From: Streptomyces sp. NBC_01707
GTDB lineage: Bacteria > Actinomycetota > Actinomycetes > Streptomycetales > Streptomycetaceae
Direction of reading: 5' to 3'
Assembly: GCF_041438805.1 (NCBI RefSeq)
Contig: NZ_CP109190.1
Location: forward strand, 6,138,001-6,202,000
Length of the DNA: 64,000 bases
Below, piece after piece: positions 1 to 8,514 of this stretch. The first letter of the stretch is position 1; each line of letters opens with the position of its first letter. The notes below the pieces were generated by a model. That model searched no databases and was not told where the DNA came from. It saw nothing but the letters and a program-made list of their open reading frames with translations. The position numbers and the translations under genes are program-made.

Positions 1-346
1 CGTGCATCTGTCCGTTGCGCGCTGTCCAGAGTGTCAAAGTTCGGGACCATCTTTTGTACACATACGGCTCATGACGGTTCCGGGTACCGGCGAGATAGCC
101 TGGACCCCGTGATCAGCGCGATACGCCTCGGGGGCAGCGAAGCCCCCGGCCTGCGCCCGGAGTGCCAACGTGCCCGGGCGATGACTGATCCCCTCGGCCC
201 GGACCCTCTGCCAAAAATGGCCAATAAGGTCCCGGGCGTCTCTCATAGCGGCATAGCGTCGTCTCAGACCGGAAACCCCGTGTCGTGGCGGTACGTCGCC
301 TTTTTCACCTACGTCACGCAACGGCGCGCGACAGGAGCCAGAGGAC
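1..346. other. Non-coding region upstream of the glutamate dehydrogenase gene
   Basis: No open frame here has convincing coding character. The stretch near 50-70 is locally less GC-rich and could hold a promoter, but I cannot assign -35 and -10 boxes with confidence. The last bases before position 347 contain a good ribosome site (GGAG and GAGG) for the dehydrogenase gene. Confidence 0.5.
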
Positions 347-3300
347 ATGCAGACCAAGCTGGACGAAGCCAAGGCCGAGCTGCTCGCACGGGCCGCCAAG
401 GTAGCTGACAACGGCCCGGGCGGTGGTGTCGGCGGCCCGGGCGGTACCACCCGGGTGCAGGTTGCCGGCACCGGGGCCGAGGGCATCGGTGCCGGGCAGG
501 ACGAGCGTCCCGGCCAGGATGTGCTGCTCTCCTACCTCCAGCGCTACTACCTGCACACCGCTCCGGAGGACATCGCCGGCCGCGACCCGGTCGATGTCTT
601 CGGCGCCGCTTCCTCCCACTACCGGCTCGCGGAGAACCGCCCGCAGGGCACCGCGAACGTCCGGGTGCACACCCCGACCGTCGAGGAGAACGGCTGGACG
701 TCCAGCCACTCCGTGGTCGAGGTCGTCACGGACGACATGCCGTTCCTGGTCGACTCCGTCACCAACGAGCTGTCCCGGCAGGGCCGCGGCATCCATGTCG
801 TGATCCACCCGCAGATCGTCGTCCGCCGCGATGTCACCGGCAAGCTCATCGAGGTCCTGGCCGAGGGCAACGGCCTCTCGGCGGCCCCGCAGGCCCGCAA
901 GAGCGCCGACGGGACCAAGGAGACCGGGACCGCGCTGCCGCACGACGCGGTCGTCGAGTCCTGGATCCACGTCGAGATCGACCGTGAGACCGACCGCTCC
1001 GACCTCAAGCAGATCGCCGAGAACCTGCTTCGGGTGCTGTCCGACGTACGGGAGACCGTCGAGGACTGGGAGAAGATGCGTGACGCCGCGCTGCGCATCG
1101 CCGACGACCTGCCCGGCGAGCCGCTCGACGCCCTCGCCGACGAAGAGGTGAACGAGGCGCGGGAGCTGCTCCGCTGGCTCGCCGCCGACCACTTCACCTT
1201 CCTCGGCTACCGCGAGTACGAACTGAGGGAGACCGACGCACTGGCTGCCGTCCCCGGCACCGGCCTCGGCATCCTGCGTTCCGACCCGCACCACAGCGAG
1301 GACGAGGCACACCCGGTCAGCCCGTCCTTCGACCGGCTGCCCGCCGACGCCCGCGCCAAGGCCCGTGAGCACAAGCTGCTCATCCTGACCAAGGCGAACA
1401 GCCGGTCGACCGTGCACCGCCCCAGCTACCTCGACTACGTCGGGGTGAAGAAGTTCGATGCCGACGGCAACGTCATCGGTGAGCGCCGCTTCCTCGGACT
1501 GTTCTCGTCCGCTGCCTACACCGAGTCCGTGCGTCGGGTGCCCGTCATCCGCCGCAAGGTCGCCGAGGTGCTGGAGGGCGCGGGCTTCTCGCCCCACAGC
1601 CACGACGGCCGTGACCTGCTGCAGATCCTGGAGACGTACCCGCGCGACGAGCTCTTCCAGACGCCCGTCGACCAGCTGCGGTCCATCGTCACCTCCGTGC
1701 TCTACCTCCAGGAGCGGCGCCGGCTGCGGATGTACCTGCGCCAGGACGAGTACGGGCGCTACTACTCAGCGATCGTCTACCTGCCGCGCGACCGTTACAC
1801 CACCGGCGTGCGGCTCCGGCTGATCGACATCCTGAAGGAGGAGCTCGGCGGCACCAGCGTCGACTTCACCGCCTGGAACACCGAGTCGATCCTGTCCCGG
1901 CTGCACTTCGTCGTCCGTGTGGCACCCGGCACCGAGCTGCCCGACCTCACCGACGCCGAGAAGGACCGCATCGAGGCCCGTCTCGTCGAGGCCGCCCGCT
2001 CCTGGGCCGACGGCTTCCAGGAGGCGCTGAACGCCGAGTGCGGCGAGGAGCGTGCCGCCGAGCTGCTGCGGCGCTACGGGCACTCCTTCCCCGAGGGCTA
2101 CAAGGCCGACCACTCGCCGCGCTCCGCCGTCGCCGACCTGGTCCACCTCGAAGCGCTCAAGCACGACGAGAAGGACTTCGCGCTCAGCCTGTACGAGCCG
2201 GTCGGCGCCGCCCCGGGCGAGCGCCGCTTCAAGATCTACCGGACCGGCGAGCAGGTCTCCCTGTCCGCCGTCCTCCCGGCGCTCCAGCGGCTGGGTGTCG
2301 AGGTCGTCGACGAGCGTCCGTACGAGCTGCGCTGCGCCGACCGTACGCATGCCTGGATCTACGACTTCGGTCTGCGGATGCCGCAGGTCAACGGCAGTGG
2401 CAACTACCTCGCCGACGACGCCCGCGACCGCTTCCAGGACGCGTTCGCCGCGGTGTGGACCGGCGAGGCCGAGAACGACGGCTTCAACTCCCTGGTGCTC
2501 GGCGCCGGTCTGAACTGGCGGCAGGCGATGGTGCTGCGCGCGTACGCGAAGTACATGCGGCAGGCCGGTTCGACCTTCAGCCAGGACTACATGGAGGACA
2601 CCCTCCGTAACAACGTCCACACCACGCGTCTGCTGGTCTCCCTCTTCGAGGCCCGGATGTCGCCCGGCCGCCAGAGCGCCGGCACCGAGCTGATCGACGG
2701 TCTCCTCGAAGAGCTCGACGGGGCGCTCGACCAGGTCGCCTCGCTCGACGAGGACCGGATCCTGCGCTCCTTCCTCACCGTCATCAAGGCCACCCTGCGC
2801 ACCAACTTCTTCCAGCAGGCGGAGGGCGGAAAGCCGCACTCCTACGTCTCGATGAAGTTCGACCCCCAGGCCATCCCGGACCTGCCGGCGCCCCGCCCGG
2901 CGTTCGAGATCTGGGTGTACTCGCCGCGTGTCGAGGGCGTCCACCTGCGCTTCGGGAAGGTCGCCCGCGGTGGCCTGCGCTGGTCGGACCGGCGGGAGGA
3001 CTTCCGTACGGAGATCCTCGGCCTGGTCAAGGCACAGATGGTGAAGAACACCGTCATCGTGCCGGTCGGCGCCAAGGGCGGCTTCGTCGCCAAGCAGCTG
3101 CCGGACCCGGCAGCCGACCGCGACGCCTGGATGGCCGAGGGCATCGCCGCGTACCGGACGTTCGTCTCGGCCCTGCTCGACATCACCGACAACCTGGTGG
3201 CCGGCGAGGTCGTGCCGCCCGTCGGTGTCGTCCGGCACGACGAGGACGACACCTATCTCGTCGTCGCCGCGGACAAGGGCACCGCGAGCTTCTCCGACAT

Positions 3301-5377
3301 CGCCAACGAGGTTGCCGTCTCGTACGGCTTCTGGCTCGGCGACGCGTTCGCCTCCGGTGGTTCCGCCGGATACGACCACAAGGGCATGGGCATCACCGCC
3401 CGCGGCGCCTGGGAGTCCGTCAAGCGGCACTTCCGCGAGCTCGGCCACGACACCCAGACCGAGGACTTCACGGTCGTCGGCGTCGGCGACATGTCCGGTG
3501 ACGTGTTCGGCAACGGCATGCTGCTCTCCGAGCACATCCGGCTCGTCGCAGCCTTCGACCACCGGCACATCTTCCTCGACCCGACCCCGGACGCCGCCAC
3601 CTCGTACGCCGAGCGACGCCGTCTCTTCGACCTGCCGCGCAGCTCCTGGGCCGACTACAACAAGGAACTGCTCTCCGCGGGCGGCGGCATCTACCCCCGT
3701 ACCGCGAAGTCGATCCCGGTCAACGCGCACGTCCGCGAGGCGCTCGGCATCGAGTCGGGTGTCACCAAGATGACGCCTGCCGACCTGATGAAGACCATCC
3801 TCAAGGCCCGCGTCGACCTGGTGTGGAACGGCGGCATCGGCACCTACATCAAGTCGTCCGCCGAGTCGAACGCGGACGTCGGCGACAAGGCCAACGACGC
3901 GATCCGCGTCAACGGCGAGGACCTGCGGGCCAAGGTCGTCGGCGAGGGCGGCAACCTCGGAGCCACCCAGCTCGGCCGGATCGAATTCGCCCGGGGCGGC
4001 GGCCGGATCAACACCGACGCGATCGACAACAGCGCCGGTGTGGACACCTCCGACCACGAGGTGAACATCAAGATCCTGCTCAACGGCCTGGTCCGGGACG
4101 GCGACATGACCGTCAAGCAGCGCAACAAGCTGCTTGCCGAGATGACCGACGAGATCGGGCGTCTGGTGCTGCGCAACAACTACGCGCAGAACACCGCGCT
4201 CGCCAATTCCGTCGCCCAGTCCGCGTCCCTGCTCCACGCCCAGCAGCGCTTCATGCGCCGTCTCGGCCGCGACGGGCACCTCGACCGGGCGCTGGAGTTC
4301 CTGCCCAGCGACCGGCAGATCCGTGAGCTGCTGAACGGCGGCAAGGGGCTCACCCAGCCCGAGCTCGCCGTGCTGATCGCCTACACGAAGATCACCGCGT
4401 CCGACGAGCTGATCAAGACCAGCCTGCCGGACGACCCGTACCTGCAGAAGCTGCTGTACGCCTACTTCCCCGCACAGCTGCGCGCGCAGTTCCCCGAGGC
4501 GGTCGACGGGCACGCGCTGCGCCGCGAGATCATCACCACCGTGCTGGTCAACGACACGGTGAACACCGGTGGTTCGACCTTCCTGCACCGGCTGCGGGAG
4601 GAGACCGGCGCGTCGATCGCGGAGATCGTGCGGGCCCAGACCGCGGCCCGCGAGATCTTCGGCCTCGGCCAGGTGTGGGACGTCGTCGAGGCGCTCGACA
4701 ACAAGGTCGCCGCCGATGTGCAGACCCGGATCCGGCTGCACTCGCGCCGGCTCGTCGAGCGCGGCTCGCGCTGGCTGCTCGGCAACCGGCCGCAGCCGCT
4801 GGAGATCGCCGAGACGATCGGTTTCTTCAAGGACGGCGTCGACCAGGTCTGGGCCGAGCTGCCCAAGATGCTGAAGGGGCCCGACCAGGAGTGGTACCAG
4901 TCGATCCTGGACGAGCTGACCGAGGCGGGCGTCCCGGACGAGCTGGCACAGCGCGTCGCGGGATTCTCGTCCGCCTTCCCGGCGCTCGACATCGTGGCGA
5001 TCGCCGAGCGCACCGGCAAGGACCCGCTTGCCGTCGCCGAGGTCTACTACGACCTCGCCGACCGGCTGGGCGTCGCCCAGCTGATGGACCGGATCATCGA
5101 ACTGCCGCGGAACGACCGCTGGCAGTCCATGGCCCGCGCCTCCATCCGCGAGGACCTGTACGCCGCGCATGCCGCGCTCACCGGGGACGTCCTGAGTGTG
5201 GGCAACGGGACGTCGACGCCGGAGGAACGGTTTGCGGCCTGGGAGGAGAAGAACGCGGCGATCCTGACGCGTTCGCGCAGCACACTGGAGGAGATCCGGG
5301 GGTCGGACTCGTTCGATCTGGCGAACCTGTCGGTGGCCATGCGGACCATGCGGACGTTGCTGCGTACGCACGCGTAG
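347..5377 (+). CDS. gdh: NAD-specific glutamate dehydrogenase, large (180 kDa) class
   Basis: This protein of 1676 residues belongs to the very large bacterial NAD-glutamate dehydrogenase family. It converts glutamate, NAD+ and water to 2-oxoglutarate, ammonium and NADH in the cytoplasm. The N-terminal ~700 residues are the family's regulatory region with ACT-like folds. The catalytic core follows, with VARGGLRWSDRREDFRTE near residue 870, the lysine-containing GAKGGF substrate motif near 907-913, and the nucleotide-binding stretch GVGDMSGDVFGNGML near 1046. A C-terminal helical region of about 300 residues completes the usual length. The ATG at 347 is preceded by GGAG/GAGG at good spacing. 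The gene is monocistronic and runs into a strong hairpin at 5384-5427. It links nitrogen and carbon balance and probably acts mainly in glutamate breakdown. Family assignment is secure; cofactor preference is inferred from the class. Confidence 0.95.
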   Translation: MQTKLDEAKAELLARAAKVADNGPGGGVGGPGGTTRVQVAGTGAEGIGAGQDERPGQDVLLSYLQRYYLHTAPEDIAGRDPVDVFGAASSHYRLAENRPQGTANVRVHTPTVEENGWTSSHSVVEVVTDDMPFLVDSVTNELSRQGRGIHVVIHPQIVVRRDVTGKLIEVLAEGNGLSAAPQARKSADGTKETGTALPHDAVVESWIHVEIDRETDRSDLKQIAENLLRVLSDVRETVEDWEKMRDAALRIADDLPGEPLDALADEEVNEARELLRWLAADHFTFLGYREYELRETDALAAVPGTGLGILRSDPHHSEDEAHPVSPSFDRLPADARAKAREHKLLILTKANSRSTVHRPSYLDYVGVKKFDADGNVIGERRFLGLFSSAAYTESVRRVPVIRRKVAEVLEGAGFSPHSHDGRDLLQILETYPRDELFQTPVDQLRSIVTSVLYLQERRRLRMYLRQDEYGRYYSAIVYLPRDRYTTGVRLRLIDILKEELGGTSVDFTAWNTESILSRLHFVVRVAPGTELPDLTDAEKDRIEARLVEAARSWADGFQEALNAECGEERAAELLRRYGHSFPEGYKADHSPRSAVADLVHLEALKHDEKDFALSLYEPVGAAPGERRFKIYRTGEQVSLSAVLPALQRLGVEVVDERPYELRCADRTHAWIYDFGLRMPQVNGSGNYLADDARDRFQDAFAAVWTGEAENDGFNSLVLGAGLNWRQAMVLRAYAKYMRQAGSTFSQDYMEDTLRNNVHTTRLLVSLFEARMSPGRQSAGTELIDGLLEELDGALDQVASLDEDRILRSFLTVIKATLRTNFFQQAEGGKPHSYVSMKFDPQAIPDLPAPRPAFEIWVYSPRVEGVHLRFGKVARGGLRWSDRREDFRTEILGLVKAQMVKNTVIVPVGAKGGFVAKQLPDPAADRDAWMAEGIAAYRTFVSALLDITDNLVAGEVVPPVGVVRHDEDDTYLVVAADKGTASFSDIANEVAVSYGFWLGDAFASGGSAGYDHKGMGITARGAWESVKRHFRELGHDTQTEDFTVVGVGDMSGDVFGNGMLLSEHIRLVAAFDHRHIFLDPTPDAATSYAERRRLFDLPRSSWADYNKELLSAGGGIYPRTAKSIPVNAHVREALGIESGVTKMTPADLMKTILKARVDLVWNGGIGTYIKSSAESNADVGDKANDAIRVNGEDLRAKVVGEGGNLGATQLGRIEFARGGGRINTDAIDNSAGVDTSDHEVNIKILLNGLVRDGDMTVKQRNKLLAEMTDEIGRLVLRNNYAQNTALANSVAQSASLLHAQQRFMRRLGRDGHLDRALEFLPSDRQIRELLNGGKGLTQPELAVLIAYTKITASDELIKTSLPDDPYLQKLLYAYFPAQLRAQFPEAVDGHALRREIITTVLVNDTVNTGGSTFLHRLREETGASIAEIVRAQTAAREIFGLGQVWDVVEALDNKVAADVQTRIRLHSRRLVERGSRWLLGNRPQPLEIAETIGFFKDGVDQVWAELPKMLKGPDQEWYQSILDELTEAGVPDELAQRVAGFSSAFPALDIVAIAERTGKDPLAVAEVYYDLADRLGVAQLMDRIIELPRNDRWQSMARASIREDLYAAHAALTGDVLSVGNGTSTPEERFAAWEEKNAAILTRSRSTLEEIRGSDSFDLANLSVAMRTMRTLLRTHA

Positions 5378-5383
5378 TGGTCT

Positions 5384-5427
5384 GAGGGGGAGCGGCCGCC
5401 GGGGCGTCCCGGCGGCCCCTCCCCCTC
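5384..5427. terminator. Hairpin terminator between convergent genes
   Basis: Arms GAGGGGG (5384-5390) and CCCCCTC (5421-5427), then GGCCGCCGGG (5394-5403) and CCCGGCGGCC (5408-5417), close on a GCGT loop with one small internal loop. There is no T-tract. It sits between the end of the glutamate dehydrogenase gene and the converging ABC gene. The rest of the gap, to 5681, holds short CCGGACGG-type repeats common in Streptomyces and no gene that I can see. Confidence 0.7.
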
Positions 5428-5681
5428 GAACGCCGGACGGCGCCGGCTGTGGTGCCCGAACGTCCGGCGAGGGGATGCCCCCGATCGCCGGACGGGCCTG
5501 ATTCCCGGACCGGTCACGGGCCGCCGCCCCCGCCCTCGAGGCACGGAGGGGGCGCCCTGCCGGCGCGCGGCGAACCGGAGGAGCGGGCTGCTGCGGCTGC
5601 GGGGGAGCGCCCCCGAGGTGACCGCGCCGCCCGTCGCCCGCCGCCCCTACGTCTCGGCGGCGGACTTCACCTCGGCGGACT

Positions 5682-6470
5682 TCACTTCTTGGTGGTGAAC
5701 TTCTCGTACGCGGCGACGACTTCCTTCGCCGGACCGTCCATCCGCAGCGTCCCCGCCTCCAGCCACAGCGCCCGGTCACATGTCTCGGTGATCGACTTGT
5801 TGCTGTGGCTGACCAGGAACACCGTGCCCGCTTCCTTGCGCAGCTCGATGATCCGCTCCTTGCTGCGCCGCTGGAACTTGGCGTCGCCCGTGGACAGTGC
5901 CTCGTCGATCAGCAGAACGTCATGGCTCTTGGCGGCGGCGATGGAGAACCGGAGCCTGGCCCCCATGCCCGACGAGTACGTACGCATCGGAAGGGTGATG
6001 AAGTCGCCCTTCTCGTTGATGCCGGAGAAGTCGACGATCGCCTGGTAGCGCTCGCGGATCTCGTCGCGCGTCATGCCCATCGCCAGCCCACCGAGGATGA
6101 CGTTCCGCTCGCCGGTCAGATCGCTCATCAGTGCCGCGTTCACGCCGAGCAGCGACGGCTGCCCCTGGGTGTGCACCTGCCCCTTCGACGGCGGGAGCAG
6201 ACCGGCGATCGCCTTCAGCAGCGACGACTTCCCCGAACCGTTGGAACCGATCAGGCCGATCGCCTCGCCCTTGTATGCGGCGAAGCTGACGCCCTTCACG
6301 GCATGCACCTCGCGCACGCCGGGGGCCTGCCGCCGGGAAGCGATCCGGCTGAGGGCCGAGGTGGCGCTGCCCTTTCCGGTGCGCGCGCCGTTGACCTTGT
6401 AGGTGATGTGGACGTCGTCCACGACGACGGTCGGCACCCGCTCGGTGTTGCCAGTCATGTTCTCAGCCAC
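5682..6470 (-). CDS. TagH-type ABC transporter ATPase (wall polysaccharide/teichoic acid export)
   Basis: This is the ATP-binding subunit of an ABC-2 exporter for lipid-linked wall polymers. It has a Walker A motif (GSNGSGKSS), the family-typical sequence LPMRTYSSGMGARLRFSIA (signature and Q-loop region), Walker B (VLLIDEALSTGDAKF) and a switch histidine (LVSHS). The protein is about 262 residues, short as in TagH/Wzt forms lacking the C-terminal sugar-binding domain. I chose the GTG at 6470 (V-A-E-N-M), which overlaps the upstream permease stop by 8 bp and suggests translational coupling. An ATG at 6458 is the alternative. It pairs with the permease at 6463-7413. The substrate is inferred from the neighbouring CDP-glycerol transferase-like genes. 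Confidence 0.88.
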   Translation of the reverse strand: MAENMTGNTERVPTVVVDDVHITYKVNGARTGKGSATSALSRIASRRQAPGVREVHAVKGVSFAAYKGEAIGLIGSNGSGKSSLLKAIAGLLPPSKGQVHTQGQPSLLGVNAALMSDLTGERNVILGGLAMGMTRDEIRERYQAIVDFSGINEKGDFITLPMRTYSSGMGARLRFSIAAAKSHDVLLIDEALSTGDAKFQRRSKERIIELRKEAGTVFLVSHSNKSITETCDRALWLEAGTLRMDGPAKEVVAAYEKFTTKK

Positions 6471-7413
6471 GTCCGTACCGCTCCTCGGCCTTCCAGAAGT
6501 ACACGAAGCCACCCACTCCGCACACGAGCGCCCAGCCCGTGGCGACGGCCCACACATGCGGGGGCAGCTGCGCCCCGCTGAAGCTGTCGATGAGTGCGAA
6601 CCGCATCAGGTCGATGAAGATGGCGGCCGGATTGCACTCCAGCGCCACTTTCACGAGGTGCGGAACCCGGTCCCCGTTGAGGAGTTTGTCGATGCTCCAC
6701 ATGACGCCCGACGCGTACATCCAGGTGCGCAGGATGAACGGCGTCAGCTGCGCGATGTCCGGCGTCCGGGCGGCCAGCCGCGCCACGACCATCGAGAGCC
6801 CGGTGTTGAAGACGGCCTGCAGGAGCAGCGCCGGGATCGCCAGCAGCCACGACGGCCGGGGGAACTGCCCGAACCCGATCAGGATCAGGACCAGCGCGCC
6901 CAGGGAGAACAGCAGCTGCTGGAGCTGCTGCAGCGCCAGGGCGACGGGCAGTGAGGCGCGCGGGAAGTGCAAGGCACGGACGAGGCCGAGGTTCCCGCTG
7001 ATCGCGCGGGTGCCCGCGGTGATCGAGCTGGCGGTGAAGGTCCAGATGAACACGCCCGTGACGAGGAACGGAACGAAGTCCTCGACGTTCTTCTTCGTGT
7101 TCATCAGGATGCCGAAGATGAAGTAGTAGACCGTCGCGTTGAGCAGCGGGGTCATGATCTGCCAGATCTGGCCGAGCTTCGCCTGGCTGTACTGGGCGGT
7201 GAGCTTGGCGGTGGCGAACGCCGTGATGAAGTGCCGGCGGCCCCACAGCTGCCGGACGTACGCACCGAGCGTCGGCCGGGCCCCGCTCACGGTCAGCCCG
7301 TGCCGGGCCGCCAGTGCGGCGAGCTCACCCGGCCCGTAGACCGGGAGGAGGGGGGCGGAGGCTGCGTCGGTCACCGCCGGAGTGGTCGGCGGGGCTGTTG
7401 TCTGGCTCACCAC
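6463..7413 (-). CDS. TagG-type ABC-2 transporter permease
   Basis: This is the membrane subunit of the polymer exporter, partner of the ATPase encoded just downstream. It has six predicted membrane segments, and phrases such as QLWGRRHFITAFATAKLTAQ followed by LGQIWQIMTPLLNATVYYFIFG are typical of ABC-2/TagG/Wzm permeases. The frame is open further upstream, to 7683, but that part has no family similarity and would run across the divergent TetR promoter. I therefore prefer the GTG pair at 7413/7410. An ATG at 7443 is also possible, and no candidate has a strong ribosome site. The first ~60 residues are a soluble Pro/Ala-rich lead. The role in moving a wall glycopolymer across the membrane is inferred from family and context. 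Confidence 0.85.
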   Translation of the reverse strand: MVSQTTAPPTTPAVTDAASAPLLPVYGPGELAALAARHGLTVSGARPTLGAYVRQLWGRRHFITAFATAKLTAQYSQAKLGQIWQIMTPLLNATVYYFIFGILMNTKKNVEDFVPFLVTGVFIWTFTASSITAGTRAISGNLGLVRALHFPRASLPVALALQQLQQLLFSLGALVLILIGFGQFPRPSWLLAIPALLLQAVFNTGLSMVVARLAARTPDIAQLTPFILRTWMYASGVMWSIDKLLNGDRVPHLVKVALECNPAAIFIDLMRFALIDSFSGAQLPPHVWAVATGWALVCGVGGFVYFWKAEERYGRG

Positions 7414-7460
7414 GATCGCTTTCGACGGGAGGACAGGAACCATCGCGAACGCCGGAACGG

Positions 7461-7527
7461 AACCGTATCGTCGCAACGCCGAGAGTAGGACGTGACCACG
7501 TCGCAACGCAACCGTTTCGTCGTTACG
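7461..7527. promoter_or_regulatory. Repeated operator-like elements in the divergent exporter/TetR promoter
   Basis: Two 18-bp elements starting AACCGT lie at 7461-7478 and 7510-7527 and match at 15 of 18 positions, 49 bp apart start to start. Between them lies the inverted repeat ACGTG-AC-CACGT (7490-7501). All lie between the exporter permease start and the TetR start at 7544, where an autoregulatory TetR protein would be expected to bind. That TetR is the binder is inference. Confidence 0.5.
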
Positions 7528-7543
7528 GACTATCATTCGGGTC

Positions 7544-8152
7544 ATGACCACCGACCCGGGAACCCGCCGCCGCGTCCCCGCCGGAGCCGCAGTGCTGCGC
7601 GAGGACGTGACCGATGCCATCCGCAGCGCCGTCTTCGAGGAACTGGCGGCGGTCGGCTTCGCCCGGATGTCGATCGAGGGCATCGCCCGGCGCGCGGGCG
7701 TCGGGAAGACCGCCGTCTACCGCCGCTGGAAGTCCAAGCTGGCCCTCGTCCTCGACCTGGTCTCCGCCGTCGCGGTCCAGGGGATGCCGGCGCCGGCCAC
7801 CGGTTCGCTGTACGGGGACGTCCGCGCCGTGCTCCAGCTGGCCGCCTATGCGCTGCGCCACCCCGTCGCCTCGCAGGTCATCCCGGATCTTCTGGTCGAG
7901 GCGGCGCGCAACCCGGAGATCTCCGACACGATCAAGTCGGCCTTGCTGGACCCGCAGCAGGGCATCGCCGCCGTGGTCGTCCGGGACGCCGTCGCCCGCG
8001 GTGAGCTGCCCGAGGACAGCGACCCGGACCGCGCCCTGGACCTGATCGTCGGCCCGCTCTACTGGCGGCTCGCCGTGGTCCGCGGTGATCTGCCCAAGGG
8101 CTATCTGGACGATCTGGCCGAATCGGCCGTCGCCGCCCTCAAGAAGAACTGA
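7544..8152 (+). CDS. TetR-family transcriptional regulator
   Basis: This is a DNA-binding regulator of 202 residues. The N-terminal helix-turn-helix is clear at about residues 43-65 (SIEGIARRAGVGKTAVYRRW), preceded by the TetR-typical helix that includes VFEELAAVGFARM. The C-terminal half resembles the ligand-binding domain of TetR proteins of the TetR_C_11 or C_16 kind. It is transcribed away from the TagGH-type exporter genes, and the shared promoter region holds repeated elements, so control of the exporter and of itself is likely. The ligand is unknown. Start ATG 7544 fits the family; the ribosome site is weak. Confidence 0.88.
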   Translation: MTTDPGTRRRVPAGAAVLREDVTDAIRSAVFEELAAVGFARMSIEGIARRAGVGKTAVYRRWKSKLALVLDLVSAVAVQGMPAPATGSLYGDVRAVLQLAAYALRHPVASQVIPDLLVEAARNPEISDTIKSALLDPQQGIAAVVVRDAVARGELPEDSDPDRALDLIVGPLYWRLAVVRGDLPKGYLDDLAESAVAALKKN

Positions 8153-8514
8153 CCGCCCGGCCATCGGCTGCGCCCCGGCCCGGTCGGCTCACCGGGGGCC
8201 CGCACGACGCGTGAGCTGGGGCCCTGTCCGGCCGCCACGGCGACACCCCCGGAGCCGTCACCGCCACCGAGGGCGAGCTGCCGGGCGTCTTCGGACCGGG
8301 GAGCAGAGGTCACAGCGGGCGGCCGGGCTCCGGGACATGTTCCGGGAGCGCTCCGGTCCGTACCATGGCGGCCACGTCGCCGACCGCGTGGTGCGATGGT
8401 GTTCCTCAACGGCTTGTGGTGTCACTCGTTCGAGGCCGTAACCGGTGACCCCCGGCCGTTCACGCGGTTGAGCCATACGGACAACCAGGCCCCTGATGAA
8501 CGGACGTGCTCAAC
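8153..8514. other. Intergenic region upstream of the long TagF-like gene
   Basis: About 360 bases with no supported gene. It is GC-rich until about 8390, then holds a less GC-rich stretch (8395-8435) that may contain the promoter of the downstream polymerase gene. I see no convincing terminator after the TetR gene. Confidence 0.4.

Noticed and set aside
5645..5684. Possible frameshift at the end of the TagH-like gene
   Set aside because: The DNA after the stop continues in another frame as V-K-S-A-E-V-K-S-A-A-E-T then stop, which looks like a tail. The ATPase domain is already complete, and without homologue comparison a frameshift cannot be claimed.
1766..5779. Very long open frame on the minus strand opposite the glutamate dehydrogenase gene
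   Set aside because: High-GC antisense shadow: no domain signal, and the plus-strand frame shows unmistakable family motifs throughout.
8455..8480. PHO box (PhoP site) before the long TagF-like gene
   Set aside because: GTTCACG is followed by GTTGAGC at 9 bp rather than the required 11 bp, and the second unit is poor.
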